Made by a program: the position numbers and the translations under genes. Under the pieces are notes generated by a model. It was not told where the DNA came from. It did no database searches and saw only the letters and a list, made by a program, of their open reading frames with translations. A stretch of 57,623 nt of DNA from Gemmatimonadales bacterium (GTDB lineage Bacteria > Gemmatimonadota > Gemmatimonadetes > Longimicrobiales > Gaopeijiaceae): positions 1-57,623 of the forward strand of contig REED01000146.1 in the NCBI GenBank assembly GCA_007695225.1, given 5' to 3'. Below, one piece after another: positions 27,777 to 36,178 of this stretch (positions are counted from its first letter, which is position 1; the number at the start of each line of letters is the position of its first letter).

Positions 27777-29789
27777 ATGGCCCGTCGCACCCGCGATCAT
27801 TTCAAGTTCTGGCTGGAGCGGTTCCTTCTTCGGGGCCCCCAGTACCGCCTCCTCTTCACCGCCGCCATCATCGGACTGCTTTCCGTGGCAGCGGGGATCC
27901 TGGTCCTTCCCTCCGGCACCTTCGATTCCCTCCCCCAGGCGGTGTGGTGGGCCTTTCTCAGGCTCAGCGACCCGGGGTACCTGGGAGACGACGAGGGGCT
28001 CTTCACCCGGGCGGTGGCCACGGCCTTGACCCTGTCTGGCTATGTCCTCTTCCTGGGATCCCTGGTGGCCATCATGACCCAATGGCTGAATGTGACCATG
28101 GCCCGGCTGGAAAGTGGACTGACCCCGGTCACCCGAACCGATCATGTTCTCATCCTGGGGTGGAACAACCGCACGGTTCCGGTGGTGGCGGAACTCCTCC
28201 GGTCCGAGGAGCGGGTCCGACGCTTTCTCCAGCACCACGGAAGGCGGAGCCTCCAGATCGTGATCCTGGCCGAGGAGGTGACTCCGGCCCTCCACCAGGA
28301 CCTGCGGGAACAGTTGGGGTCCCTCTGGGACGAGCGGCGCATCACCCTCCGCACCGGATCCTCCCTCCGGACGGAACATCTGGAGCGGGGGGACTTCCGG
28401 AACGCCGCCGTGATCCTCATCCCCGGGGCGGATTTCGGCGCCGGAGGAGCCGTGAACCTTGACGCCCGCACCATCAAGGCCCTCCTGAGCATCGATGCCG
28501 CGTCGGTGGGGAAGGGGAGGGGCGGGGGAGGGGACCGGGACCCGGATTCCCCCAGAGGGGCCAAGCCCTCCGCCGGCGAGAACCAGCCCTATGTGGTGGC
28601 GGAGATCTTCGATTCCCGCAAGCGCGCGGTGGCGGAGCGGGCCTATGGTGGTCCCCTGGAGCTGGTTTCCTCCGACGCCGCCATCGCGCGGCTCCTGGCC
28701 CAGAATCTCCGGCATCCTGGACTCTCCCACGTCTACAACGAACTCCTCTCCAACGGGGAGGGGAACGAGATCTATCTTCCCGAAGCGGAGGAGCTCGTCG
28801 GGCATCCGGTGGAGCACCTCCACGCCGCCTTTCCCCGGGGGGTGGTCCTTGGGGTGGTGCGGCCGGAAGGAGATAGCATCCGGCCCTACCTCAACCCGGC
28901 CCCGGGTTTTCGCGTGGAGCCGGGAGACCGGATCGCCGTCCTGGCCCATTCGTGGGGCGACGTGAGGGGGGCATTCCGTCGTTCCCCCGAACCCATCCCC
29001 CGGGAACCCCGGGAGTCCCCTCCCCCTCCGGTGGGCTCGCGGCGGATCCTCTTGCTGGGATGGAGTCACAAGGCCCCGGCCCTTCTCCGGGAGTTGAGCA
29101 CCTATTCGGACCAACGCTTCGAGGTGGATGTCCTGGCGCAACTCTCACCGGAACGGCGGGAGAGTCAGCTCCAGCGCTACGGCCTCACGGACCAGCAGCT
29201 GCCCGTTCGACAACTGGAGGGAGATTACACCATCCACTCCGAGCTTCTCCGTCTGGATCCCCTGAGCTATGACGGAATCGTACTCCTGGGGAGCGACTGG
29301 CTTCCCACGGGACCGGAAGCCGACGCCCGGACCATCCTGGGAGCGCTGCTTCTGCAGGAAATCACGCAGGAACGAGAGCAGCGACCCGGAATCCTGGTGG
29401 AACTCCTGGACCCGGAGAACGTCACACTCCTGGAAAGGGGTGGGCTCGAGGTGGTGGTGACCCCGCTGCTGGTCAGTCACATCCTGAGCCAGGTGGCTCT
29501 CAGAAGGGAGCTCCGGGCGGTCTTCGACGAGCTGTTCACCGCCGGAGGCGCGGAGGTGGTGTTCCGTTCCGGCGATGGGCTGGGCCTGGACCCGTTGGTG
29601 GGGTTCACGGATCTTCAGCGGGCCACCTGCGCCCGGGGAGAAACCCTCATGGGGGTCCGCCTGAAGCCCGACTCGACAGCGGGGTCGGAGGACTTCCCCT
29701 CCGGTGCCGGAGGACTTCTCCTAAACCCGCCCCGGGACCTCCGGTGGCCCGTGGATACGCTGGAACTGGTGGTGCTCGCCACACTCTGA
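27777..29789 (+). CDS. CASTOR/POLLUX-like ion channel with two RCK-type domains
   Basis: A 670-residue membrane protein. The ATG at 27777 (MARRTRDHF) puts a basic cytosolic N-terminus before the first helix. TM1 (LFTAAIIGLLSVAAGILVL) leads to a pore loop AVWWAFLRLSDPGYLGDD and TM2 (about residues 78-100). The first NAD-binding-like RCK domain starts at HVLILGWNNR and the second at RILLLGWSHK, near residue 425. The HxLILGW signature after TM2 is what I know from plant CASTOR/POLLUX and their bacterial relatives, which are cation channels regulated from the cytosol. The filter is not the TVGYG of K+ channels, so selectivity cannot be inferred. A 7-bp hairpin (27685-27706) lies in its leader. 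The NmrA-like gene follows 64 nt later. Confidence 0.82.
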   Translation: MARRTRDHFKFWLERFLLRGPQYRLLFTAAIIGLLSVAAGILVLPSGTFDSLPQAVWWAFLRLSDPGYLGDDEGLFTRAVATALTLSGYVLFLGSLVAIMTQWLNVTMARLESGLTPVTRTDHVLILGWNNRTVPVVAELLRSEERVRRFLQHHGRRSLQIVILAEEVTPALHQDLREQLGSLWDERRITLRTGSSLRTEHLERGDFRNAAVILIPGADFGAGGAVNLDARTIKALLSIDAASVGKGRGGGGDRDPDSPRGAKPSAGENQPYVVAEIFDSRKRAVAERAYGGPLELVSSDAAIARLLAQNLRHPGLSHVYNELLSNGEGNEIYLPEAEELVGHPVEHLHAAFPRGVVLGVVRPEGDSIRPYLNPAPGFRVEPGDRIAVLAHSWGDVRGAFRRSPEPIPREPRESPPPPVGSRRILLLGWSHKAPALLRELSTYSDQRFEVDVLAQLSPERRESQLQRYGLTDQQLPVRQLEGDYTIHSELLRLDPLSYDGIVLLGSDWLPTGPEADARTILGALLLQEITQEREQRPGILVELLDPENVTLLERGGLEVVVTPLLVSHILSQVALRRELRAVFDELFTAGGAEVVFRSGDGLGLDPLVGFTDLQRATCARGETLMGVRLKPDSTAGSEDFPSGAGGLLLNPPRDLRWPVDTLELVVLATL

Positions 29790-29853
29790 GACAGGGTGAC
29801 AGGACCCCTCACCCGATTCTCGAACCCGGTCAATCGAACAAGGAGGATGGACA

Positions 29854-30714
29854 ATGGCGGAGAAGATCCTGGTCACGGGAGCCACGGGTAAGGTGGGGCG
29901 GGAGCTCATTCCCTTCCTCCTGGATGCGGGGCTCGAGGTGAAGGCTGGGACCCGGGACCCGGGGAGCGCCCGGACGCTCTTCTCACCCGAGGTGGAGGTG
30001 GTGGAGCTGAACTACAATCGAACCGAGACCTATGATGCCGCCCTCACCTGGGCGGACCGGGTCTTCCTCATGCCGCCGCCCTTCACGCCCGACGCCCACG
30101 AGGCCATCACTCCCTTCCTGGACTGGGCCGTCTCCACCAAGGTGGAACACGTGGTCCTCCTTTCGGCCATGTCCATGCCGGAGTTGGACGACCTGGCCCT
30201 GCGGAAGGTGGAGCGGCACCTGGAGGCCCAGGACACGGCCCACACCATCCTCCGTCCCAACCTCTACATGCAGAATTTCCACCCCGGCTTCATCTCCCGG
30301 CAGATCCGGGCGGAAGGGAGGATCCGGCTTCCCGCTGGGAGGGGAAGGGTGAGCCTCGTGGACGTTCGGGACGTGGCCGAGGTGGCCGCCCGGGCCCTGT
30401 CGGGGAACCGGCACTTCGGCCGGAGCTATACCCTTACCGGCGGGGAGGCCCTGACCCTGGAGGATGTGGCGGGCATCCTCTCCCGGGCCGCCGGCCGAGA
30501 AATCCGGTACGAGGCCATCTCCGATGAAGCCTTTCGTGAACTCCTGGACGCGGAGCCCTGGCGGCCGGCGGAGGTGGACGTGGTGGTGGAGCTCTTCCGG
30601 TCCATCCGGAATGACTGGAGGGCCCCCATCCACAGCGCGCTCGAGCGGGTGCTGGGGCGGGCTCCCCGGACCTTCCAGGAGTTCGTGGAGGAGCACGCGG
30701 AGGCGTGGGGGTGA
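29854..30714 (+). CDS. NmrA-like NAD(P)-binding oxidoreductase
   Basis: A 286-residue atypical short-chain dehydrogenase. The N-terminal ILVTGATGKVGRELI is the GxxGxxG dinucleotide motif. The HVVLLSAMSMPE and ILRPNLYMQNF segments fit the NmrA/QOR2 group, which bind NAD(P)(H) and include quinone reductases and redox sensors. No Tyr-x3-Lys catalytic pair is obvious, as is usual in this group. AAGGAGG lies 7 nt upstream of the ATG at 29854; an ATG at 29847 is out of frame. A small hairpin (GGGTGA/TCACCC, 29794-29814) separates it from the channel gene, so co-transcription is possible but not certain. Confidence 0.85.
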   Translation: MAEKILVTGATGKVGRELIPFLLDAGLEVKAGTRDPGSARTLFSPEVEVVELNYNRTETYDAALTWADRVFLMPPPFTPDAHEAITPFLDWAVSTKVEHVVLLSAMSMPELDDLALRKVERHLEAQDTAHTILRPNLYMQNFHPGFISRQIRAEGRIRLPAGRGRVSLVDVRDVAEVAARALSGNRHFGRSYTLTGGEALTLEDVAGILSRAAGREIRYEAISDEAFRELLDAEPWRPAEVDVVVELFRSIRNDWRAPIHSALERVLGRAPRTFQEFVEEHAEAWG

Positions 30715-30846
30715 CCTGAGCCGGACGCGCGATTCACCGGGGTCTCCGTTCCTTCCATGAGGCTCCCCACCGTGGAATGAAGGATCCATCTCCTCCGGCT
30801 CTGCTCCTCGAGCCGACAAGGTGTCTCCCAAAGCCTGGAGTCCAAC

Positions 30847-31227
30847 GTGCAGAACGGTCCCACGGTCCTGAGCCTCCTTCTCGTCGTCTCTACCCTTGCC
30901 GCCTGTGGCGGGTGGGGTGGGCGGACGGGCCCGGATCCCTTCAGCACCGGAGATGAGCGGAGCTTCTCGATCCAGGTCGAGAATCTGAGCTCCGAGGATA
31001 TGCGGGTCGCGGTCCTCGGCCCGGATCGACGACACGACCTGGGACAGATCAACCCACGATCCACGGGCCGTTTCGCGATCCCCTTGTCCGAGCACGCACA
31101 GGTGCGGATACGGATCGAACCCATCTCCGGCTCGCCGCACACGATGCCGGCCATGACCGTGGAACCCGGAGACCATCTCGAGTTGTTTCTCCAGTTCCCG
31201 GCCTCCAGGTCCATGCTCCGGCGCTGA
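30847..31227 (+). CDS. small lipoprotein of unknown function
   Basis: A 126-residue lipoprotein starting at GTG 30847. The signal is short and has lipobox TLAAC. The mature domain is a small beta-sandwich by appearance: FSIQVENLSSEDMRVAVLG, DLGQINPRSTGRFAIPL, VRIRIEPISGSPHTMP and VEPGDHLELFL. I associate this arrangement (N-linked strands, LGxI turn, PGDxLxL end) with small lipoproteins frequent in Gemmatimonadota, but could not search for homologues. No close operon partner: 132 nt separate it from the NmrA-like gene. It converges on the TonB receptor gene across a GC-rich hairpin. Confidence 0.72.
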   Translation: MQNGPTVLSLLLVVSTLAACGGWGGRTGPDPFSTGDERSFSIQVENLSSEDMRVAVLGPDRRHDLGQINPRSTGRFAIPLSEHAQVRIRIEPISGSPHTMPAMTVEPGDHLELFLQFPASRSMLRR

Positions 31228-31296
31228 CGCCACGGCGTTGCGGGGGATCGACCGTCTCCCATGTCGAAGCTGGCCAGGATGCCATGAAGCCAACGC

Positions 31297-31324
31297 GGGG
31301 GGCGGGTCGGATGTCCCGCCCCCC
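31297..31324. terminator. 10-bp GC hairpin between convergent genes
   Basis: Ten G/C pairs (31297-31306 with 31315-31324) around an 8-nt loop. It lies 70 nt after the small lipoprotein stop and 43 nt beyond the TonB receptor stop, and lacks a proper U-tract on either strand. Confidence 0.55.
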
Positions 31325-31366
31325 CCGGCCCAACCCAAAAGAAACATATACAGCCTCAGGCTGGCT

Positions 31367-34129
31367 TCAGAAATTGAAGCGGAGTCCCAGCGACCCCCAG
31401 AATCCCTCGAACTCGTTCTCGTCCAGGAAATCCCGGGATCCATCCCAGCGCATATAGGGCTCGTTGGTGATGTTGTTGAGCTGGAGAAAGACCCGGGTGT
31501 TCGGCGTGACCCGCTGGGTGAACGAGGCATCCAGCTGGTTCCGGTACCGGAAGTACCGGTCCTGTTCGGCCGAGGCCCCCACACGACCGAGATAGGTGCC
31601 CTGGTGGTTCAGGCTGACCAGGCCCTGGAATCCCCCCATATCATAGTTCAGGGCAACATTGGCGATGTGGGGGATCTGCTCGGGAAGGGGGAGGTCCCGG
31701 TCACTCCCTGCGAGTCCCTCCGTGCTGGACCCCGAGTAGGTGTAGTTCGCATAGACGCCCAACCCGTTCAGGACACCGGGGAGAAAGGTGAGTCGCTGGT
31801 GCCACGCCAGCTCCAGGCCGTAGACGCGGGCCGTTGCACCGTTGGCCGCCTCGCGGAGTTCGAAGCCATCGAACTCGCCCCCGCGGAGGATGGAACGCTC
31901 CTGGAAGAAGAAGTCGGAGATGTTTTTGTAGAAGACCCCGGCCGAAACCATCCCTACGGAAGCGAAGTACCTCTCGGCCATGAGGTCGAGGTTGAAGGAG
32001 AGGCCCGGTCGGAGCTCGGGGTTCCCCCGCGTGATGATCTCGTCATCGAAGCGGATGTACTCGTTCGGAGCCACTGAGAGGAACCCTGGACGGGCGATGG
32101 TCCGGGTGGCCGCGAACCGGACGTTCGTTGCGTCGTCGACTCGGTACCGGAGGTGGAAGGCGGGGAAGAAGGATCCGAAGTCCTGGTCGGTCTCCACTTC
32201 TTCCGTGTCGACGAAGTCCCCGTCGGCATCGAAGCTGAGGCGCTTCCCCGCATAGGTGGTGGAGGTGTGCTCGTACCGGGCCCCTGCAATGATCTCCACT
32301 GCGCCCAGATCCAGGGTGGTCATCCCGTAGAGGGAGCCGATGCGCTCCGTGGCCACGTAGTCCTGGGTGTCGGACTCCCTCCGTTCCCGGTTCTGGTCGT
32401 TCTGGAAGAACGCCTGGTTCTGGGACCAGAAGTTCTGCCCCTCGGACCATTCCAGGCGCGGACCGAAGGGGTACCGCCGGGGGGTGATGGGACTGGCTTC
32501 AGTGGAGGTGCCCATCGTACCCATGTTGAAACTGCCATCGATCTCGTCGAAACGGAGTCGGTCGAAGTCCCGCTCCTTGTCCTTGTCCGAAAGCTTGGCA
32601 CCCAGGCGGACGGACCCTGGAACGCCCAGGCCCTCGGGAAGGGGCATCGTGACGTTGAACTGACCTCCGAGGTCCCGATCCATGGCATCGTCGAAACGCT
32701 GCTCGTAGTAGCGGAGCCCGAAGGAAGAGAGGTCATTGGGATCCCGCCCACCGGTGGTGCGAATCTCCGGGAAGGCCCGTTCGCGGGAGGCGTCGGCGAA
32801 CATGTCCACACCGGACTGGCGGAATTCGAAGTAGTTTCGGAAGGGCTCCCTCCGGATCCCTTCGGAAAAGGAAAGGTTGTAGTCAACCTGCAGACCGTTG
32901 GAGAGGAAGTGGTTCCCCCCGGCCGTCAGATCCAGAATGGACCGCTCCCAACGGTACTGGCGGGCCTGCCGCTCCACCCGACCACCCGTGATGTCGGTTC
33001 GGGAAGTCCGATCCCCGCTGTCGATCCGGTAGGTGACCCTGTGGCGCTCCTCGTCTGTGTCATAGCGCGAGTAGATGCCCCGCAGGAAGAGGAAAGACCG
33101 ATCATCCCCCAGGTTGTAGTTGAGGGTCCCGTTGGCGGAGTACTTCGTCCGCTCGATGGGATAGTGCTGCAGGCGGAGGCGATCCAGAACGGACTCTCCC
33201 TGATAGTCGGTCCACCAGTACTGGAGGTTCTCGGTCTGCCGGAACTGAGTAGCGAAGTCGCCGCCCATCACGAAACTGAAGGGCCCGGCCAGGTTCCCGT
33301 AGGTCAAAGCCCCCCGGCGAGTGACCCCGTCGACGAGGGAGTGCGTTCCCCCCTCGAGACGGCCGTCGAGCTGGCGGCGGGTGGGCTGCCGTGCCGTGAG
33401 GTTGATGGAGCCGCCCACCGCATCCGCGTCCATGTCGGGGGTGATCGCCTTGATCACCTCCAGGGACTCGATCATCTCGGCGGGGATGCTGGAGAGTTCC
33501 ACGCCACGACCTGAGCGATCGGTGGAGGGAACGCGTGCGCCATCGATGGTGACGGTGGTGAAGTCGGGGGAGAGCCCCCGGAGGAAGACAAATCCAGTCT
33601 CTCCGCGGTCTGGCTGGGCCGCCACGCCTGGCATCCGACGTAGCACATCGGGAACGGAGGAATCGGGAAACCGCTCGATGTGATCCGACGACACGATGTT
33701 TCGGACCGAGGCCGCGGTCCGCTGACGGTTGTATGCCTCGGCCTGACCCACCTGACCGGTGACGATGAGTTCGTCCAGGGCCAGAGGATTTACCTGAAGG
33801 ACGAAGTCTTGGCGAACCACGCCTCCGGCCGTCACCTGCACCTCGAAGGTCTCGGAGGCGAACCCGATGGAGGAAATCTGGAGCTCGACCATGCCGGCAG
33901 GAACGTTCCGGAGGTTGAAGCGACCCTCTGCGTTGGAGAGCGCCCCCAGGGAGGAACCCACGACCTGGACCGAGGCGCCGGCCAGGGCGCGACCCTGGTC
34001 TCCGACGACCCGCCCTTCCACCACGCCGGTCGCAGGTGCCTGACCGGAAAGGGAGGTGGGGGGGAAGAATGGAAGAAGGAGCAGGCACAGGGGAACGGCA
34101 GCTCGAACCAGCAATCGTGCGTAGGACAT
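31367..34129 (-). CDS. TonB-dependent outer-membrane receptor
   Basis: A 920-residue receptor for energised uptake. After a signal ending LSGQAP there is a carboxypeptidase-like domain (VVEGRVVGDQGRALAGASVQV), a TonB-box-like region (ALDELIVTGQV), and a plug with SVPDVLRRMPGVA, GFVFLRGLSPDF, IDGARVPS and EMIESLEVIKAITPDMDADAVGGSINL. The last segments are typical of the TIGR01782-type receptors. The barrel ends GLRFNF with a terminal Phe. No SusD partner lies nearby. The start at 34129 has GAGGG four bases upstream, but that sequence is buried in a hairpin (see 34134-34202), so translation is probably regulated. The substrate is unknown. Confidence 0.92.
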   Translation of the reverse strand: MSYARLLVRAAVPLCLLLLPFFPPTSLSGQAPATGVVEGRVVGDQGRALAGASVQVVGSSLGALSNAEGRFNLRNVPAGMVELQISSIGFASETFEVQVTAGGVVRQDFVLQVNPLALDELIVTGQVGQAEAYNRQRTAASVRNIVSSDHIERFPDSSVPDVLRRMPGVAAQPDRGETGFVFLRGLSPDFTTVTIDGARVPSTDRSGRGVELSSIPAEMIESLEVIKAITPDMDADAVGGSINLTARQPTRRQLDGRLEGGTHSLVDGVTRRGALTYGNLAGPFSFVMGGDFATQFRQTENLQYWWTDYQGESVLDRLRLQHYPIERTKYSANGTLNYNLGDDRSFLFLRGIYSRYDTDEERHRVTYRIDSGDRTSRTDITGGRVERQARQYRWERSILDLTAGGNHFLSNGLQVDYNLSFSEGIRREPFRNYFEFRQSGVDMFADASRERAFPEIRTTGGRDPNDLSSFGLRYYEQRFDDAMDRDLGGQFNVTMPLPEGLGVPGSVRLGAKLSDKDKERDFDRLRFDEIDGSFNMGTMGTSTEASPITPRRYPFGPRLEWSEGQNFWSQNQAFFQNDQNRERRESDTQDYVATERIGSLYGMTTLDLGAVEIIAGARYEHTSTTYAGKRLSFDADGDFVDTEEVETDQDFGSFFPAFHLRYRVDDATNVRFAATRTIARPGFLSVAPNEYIRFDDEIITRGNPELRPGLSFNLDLMAERYFASVGMVSAGVFYKNISDFFFQERSILRGGEFDGFELREAANGATARVYGLELAWHQRLTFLPGVLNGLGVYANYTYSGSSTEGLAGSDRDLPLPEQIPHIANVALNYDMGGFQGLVSLNHQGTYLGRVGASAEQDRYFRYRNQLDASFTQRVTPNTRVFLQLNNITNEPYMRWDGSRDFLDENEFEGFWGSLGLRFNF

Positions 34130-34133
34130 GGTA

Positions 34134-34202
34134 CCCTCGTCTGGAGAAGCGAGGGTCGCGACGAACGGAGGGGACCCTCGGTCGATCCAGGATCGCCGAG
34201 GG
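34134..34202 (-). promoter_or_regulatory. four-segment leader that can hide or expose the receptor's ribosome-binding site
   Basis: Read as mRNA, the leader has four complementary blocks. Segment 1 is CCCTCGG (34202-34196), 2 is CCGAGGG (34181-34175), 3 is CCCTCG (34155-34150) and 4 is CGAGGG (34139-34134), with the ATG 4 nt later. Pairs 1:2, extended by CGATCC/GGATCG, and 3:4 can form together. Then the Shine-Dalgarno GAGGG inside segment 4 is sequestered. Pairing 2:3 instead would free it. This is the logic of a translational attenuator. Which signal would move the balance is not visible. Confidence 0.6.
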
Positions 34203-34344
34203 AGATGTTCAGGGGATGGCGGGCGGGAAACAGGTACGAAAGGGCCGGGTCACGATCCGGTAACCCGGCGCCTACCAGACCCTGTGGAGAACAATTCCTC
34301 AGTAGGCCTCAGCGGACCTCACCGGACCGTGGTCGCACCCTGTG

Positions 34345-35035
34345 GGCACACCCTCCGCGAAATCGCTCCCGCAGTTGGTCCAGGGCGGATGCGCCGGGGC
34401 CAGAGGGTGGGGTAGGGCAGGTCCACCAGGGGCCCGGGGAACGTTCCTAACGCCTCATGCATCTCGGGCACCGTGGGATCCAGATGCAGGAGGCCCGTGA
34501 GAACCTCCCCGGCCTCCTGGTGCTCCCGGACATACGCATAGGCCCGGTCCCGAGAGGATCAGATCCGCATCGCCCACCGTCTTCAGGTGTTTCCGGGTGT
34601 AGCGATAGCTCTTGGTGGAGCCCTCGTGGTCGTTGAAGGTGACGCAGGGAGAGATCACGTCCACCAGGGCGAACCCCTTGTGCCGGATTCCCGCCTTCAG
34701 GATGGGGATGAGCTGGGCCTTGTCTCCCGAGAAGGAGCGGGCCACGAAGCTGGCTCCCAGGGAAAACTCCAGAAGAACGGGATCGATGGGGGGCTGCTCG
34801 TTCACGGCCCCCCGCTTTGCCTGGGAGCCGATGTCGGCGGAGGCCGAGAACTGGCCCTTGGTGAGTCCGTAGACGCCGTTGTTCTCAATGACGTACAGGA
34901 GGTGCACGTTCCGCCGAATGGCATGGGCCAGTTGCCCCAGCCCGATGGAGAGGGAGTCCCCGTCCCCGGAGATTCCCACATGGATGAGCTCCCGGTTCGC
35001 CGCGTTCACCCCCGCCGCCCCGCCGCACCACCGGC
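34345..35035 (-). pseudogene. decayed korB: 2-oxoacid:ferredoxin oxidoreductase beta subunit
   Basis: The remains of a TPP-binding beta subunit. From about 35030 the frame reads GVNAANRELIHVGISGDGDSLSIG, HAIRRNVHLLYVIENNGVYGLTKGQ, then CVTFNDHEGSTKSYRYT, all typical of KorB. About 75 N-terminal residues, including the cysteine region, are missing, and the sequence is joined directly to the end of the KorA remnant. Near 34570 the frame is lost and part of the protein is absent. In another frame it resumes with SRDRAYAYVREHQEAGEVLTG, then ends, after one more shift, in LDQLRERFR. Intact enzymes oxidatively decarboxylate 2-oxoacids with ferredoxin and coenzyme A. This copy cannot. Confidence 0.85.
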
Positions 35036-36143
35036 TCCGGCAGGGCGGACGCCGCGCTTTCGATCTTCCGGGCGGTCCGGTCCACCACCTCGGTGTAGCC
35101 CTCCTCGTCCTCGGTTTAGCGGCCAAAGCGGTCGTGTCCCGAGCCCCGGGTGAAATAGGCTCCCTTGGGATGGACCCCGGGGAGGGTCCGTCAGGGGATC
35201 CCGTCGACATCCACGTCCAGGTAGCGGTGGAAGCGGTCCATGGCCTCCAGCTCCTCAGCCCCCAGGACCTTTCCCCGATCCGGCTCGTACCCGTCATCCC
35301 AATCCAGGCGGGGCACCATCCAGTCGTTCATCCCGATATCCAGGTCCGACACCACGAAGACCGCCGTCTGGAAGCGTTCCGCCAGGTCGAAGGCCCGGAC
35401 GGCGTCATGGAAACACTCACCGGGATCGGCGGGAAAGAGGGCGATGTGCTTCGTATCGCCATGGGAGGCGTAGGCCACGCTCAGGAGGTCGCCCTGCTGG
35501 GTGCGGCGGGTGGGGATCCCGGGTGGCGTCCGGAGTGGCGTCCATCGCCCTCGGGCGGATGGGAAGGGGGGAGGGAAGGTGGGCCTTCACGTGATCGTAC
35601 CCCAGCTCCAGGGCCAGGAAGTTGGACTCAAGGAGGGCCTTCTTCCGGGCGAAGGTCTCCTCCAGGAGTCCCCGCACCACCTCCAGATCCAGCTCCAGGA
35701 GCGCTCCCAGCGCACCGACGTAGACGATGTTCTTCATGAGGATCCGCTCCCGGTCCCCCTCTAAGTGTTCCCGGCAGAGGGCCGCCATGGGAACGTCCAG
35801 GAAAGTGACGTCGGGGCGGCGGAGCTCCTCGCGGAGGCGCCAACTGGAGTCGTGCATGACCCAGCCCCCCTTCCCGTACCTCCCGGATGTCCCGCTCGTA
35901 CGAGGCGGGATTCACGATCACGAAGAGATCGAAGGTCCGGCTCCGGGCCGTGTACCCCCGGCCGTTCACCCGGATCTCATACCAGGTGGGGAGCCCCTGG
36001 ATGTTGGAGGGGAAGAGGTTGGACCGCGGGTTCAGCATGTACGCTTCGGTGAAGCGCCCCTGTCCGACGAGACGGATGTACTCCGGCACGTTGGTGGGGC
36101 CCGCACTTCGACCTCCGTGGGGGCCGATTCCCTGAAGCTCCAT
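35036..36143 (-). pseudogene. deletion-fused remnant of a GltD-like oxidoreductase and korA
   Basis: From the ATG at 36143 the first 40 or so codons (GPTNVPEYIRLVGQGRF, EAYMLNPRSN) resemble the N-terminus of GltD-like FAD oxidoreductases. Near 36016-36021 the frame passes into the KorA gamma domain at LFPSNIQGLPTWYEIRV. A one-base expansion of a G-run (35865-35870) then shifts the frame; the next part reads WVMHDSSW and KNIVYVGALGALL. At about 35520 the first part of the alpha domain is missing, and the frame changes again to GIPTRRTQQGDLLSVAYASHGDTKH. Two in-frame stops follow, TGA at 35191 and TAA at 35116, 25 codons apart, where relatives usually have Tyr. The alpha domain ends at PEPVV and runs into the korB remnant. 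It is beyond doubt non-functional unless the assembly is wrong. Confidence 0.85.
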
Positions 36144-36178
36144 GAGGACCGCCCGCCCCCCTCCCCCTGGCCCTGGCT

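Noticed and set aside
27606-29141. Upstream extension of the RidA frame (minus strand)
   Set aside because: Antisense to the channel gene. A strong ribosome site and signal peptide mark the TTG at 27605 as the start.
34345-36143. Programmed frameshifting or stop-codon readthrough in korAB
   Set aside because: Large internal deletions remove essential parts of KorA and KorB, so recoding could not restore a working enzyme.
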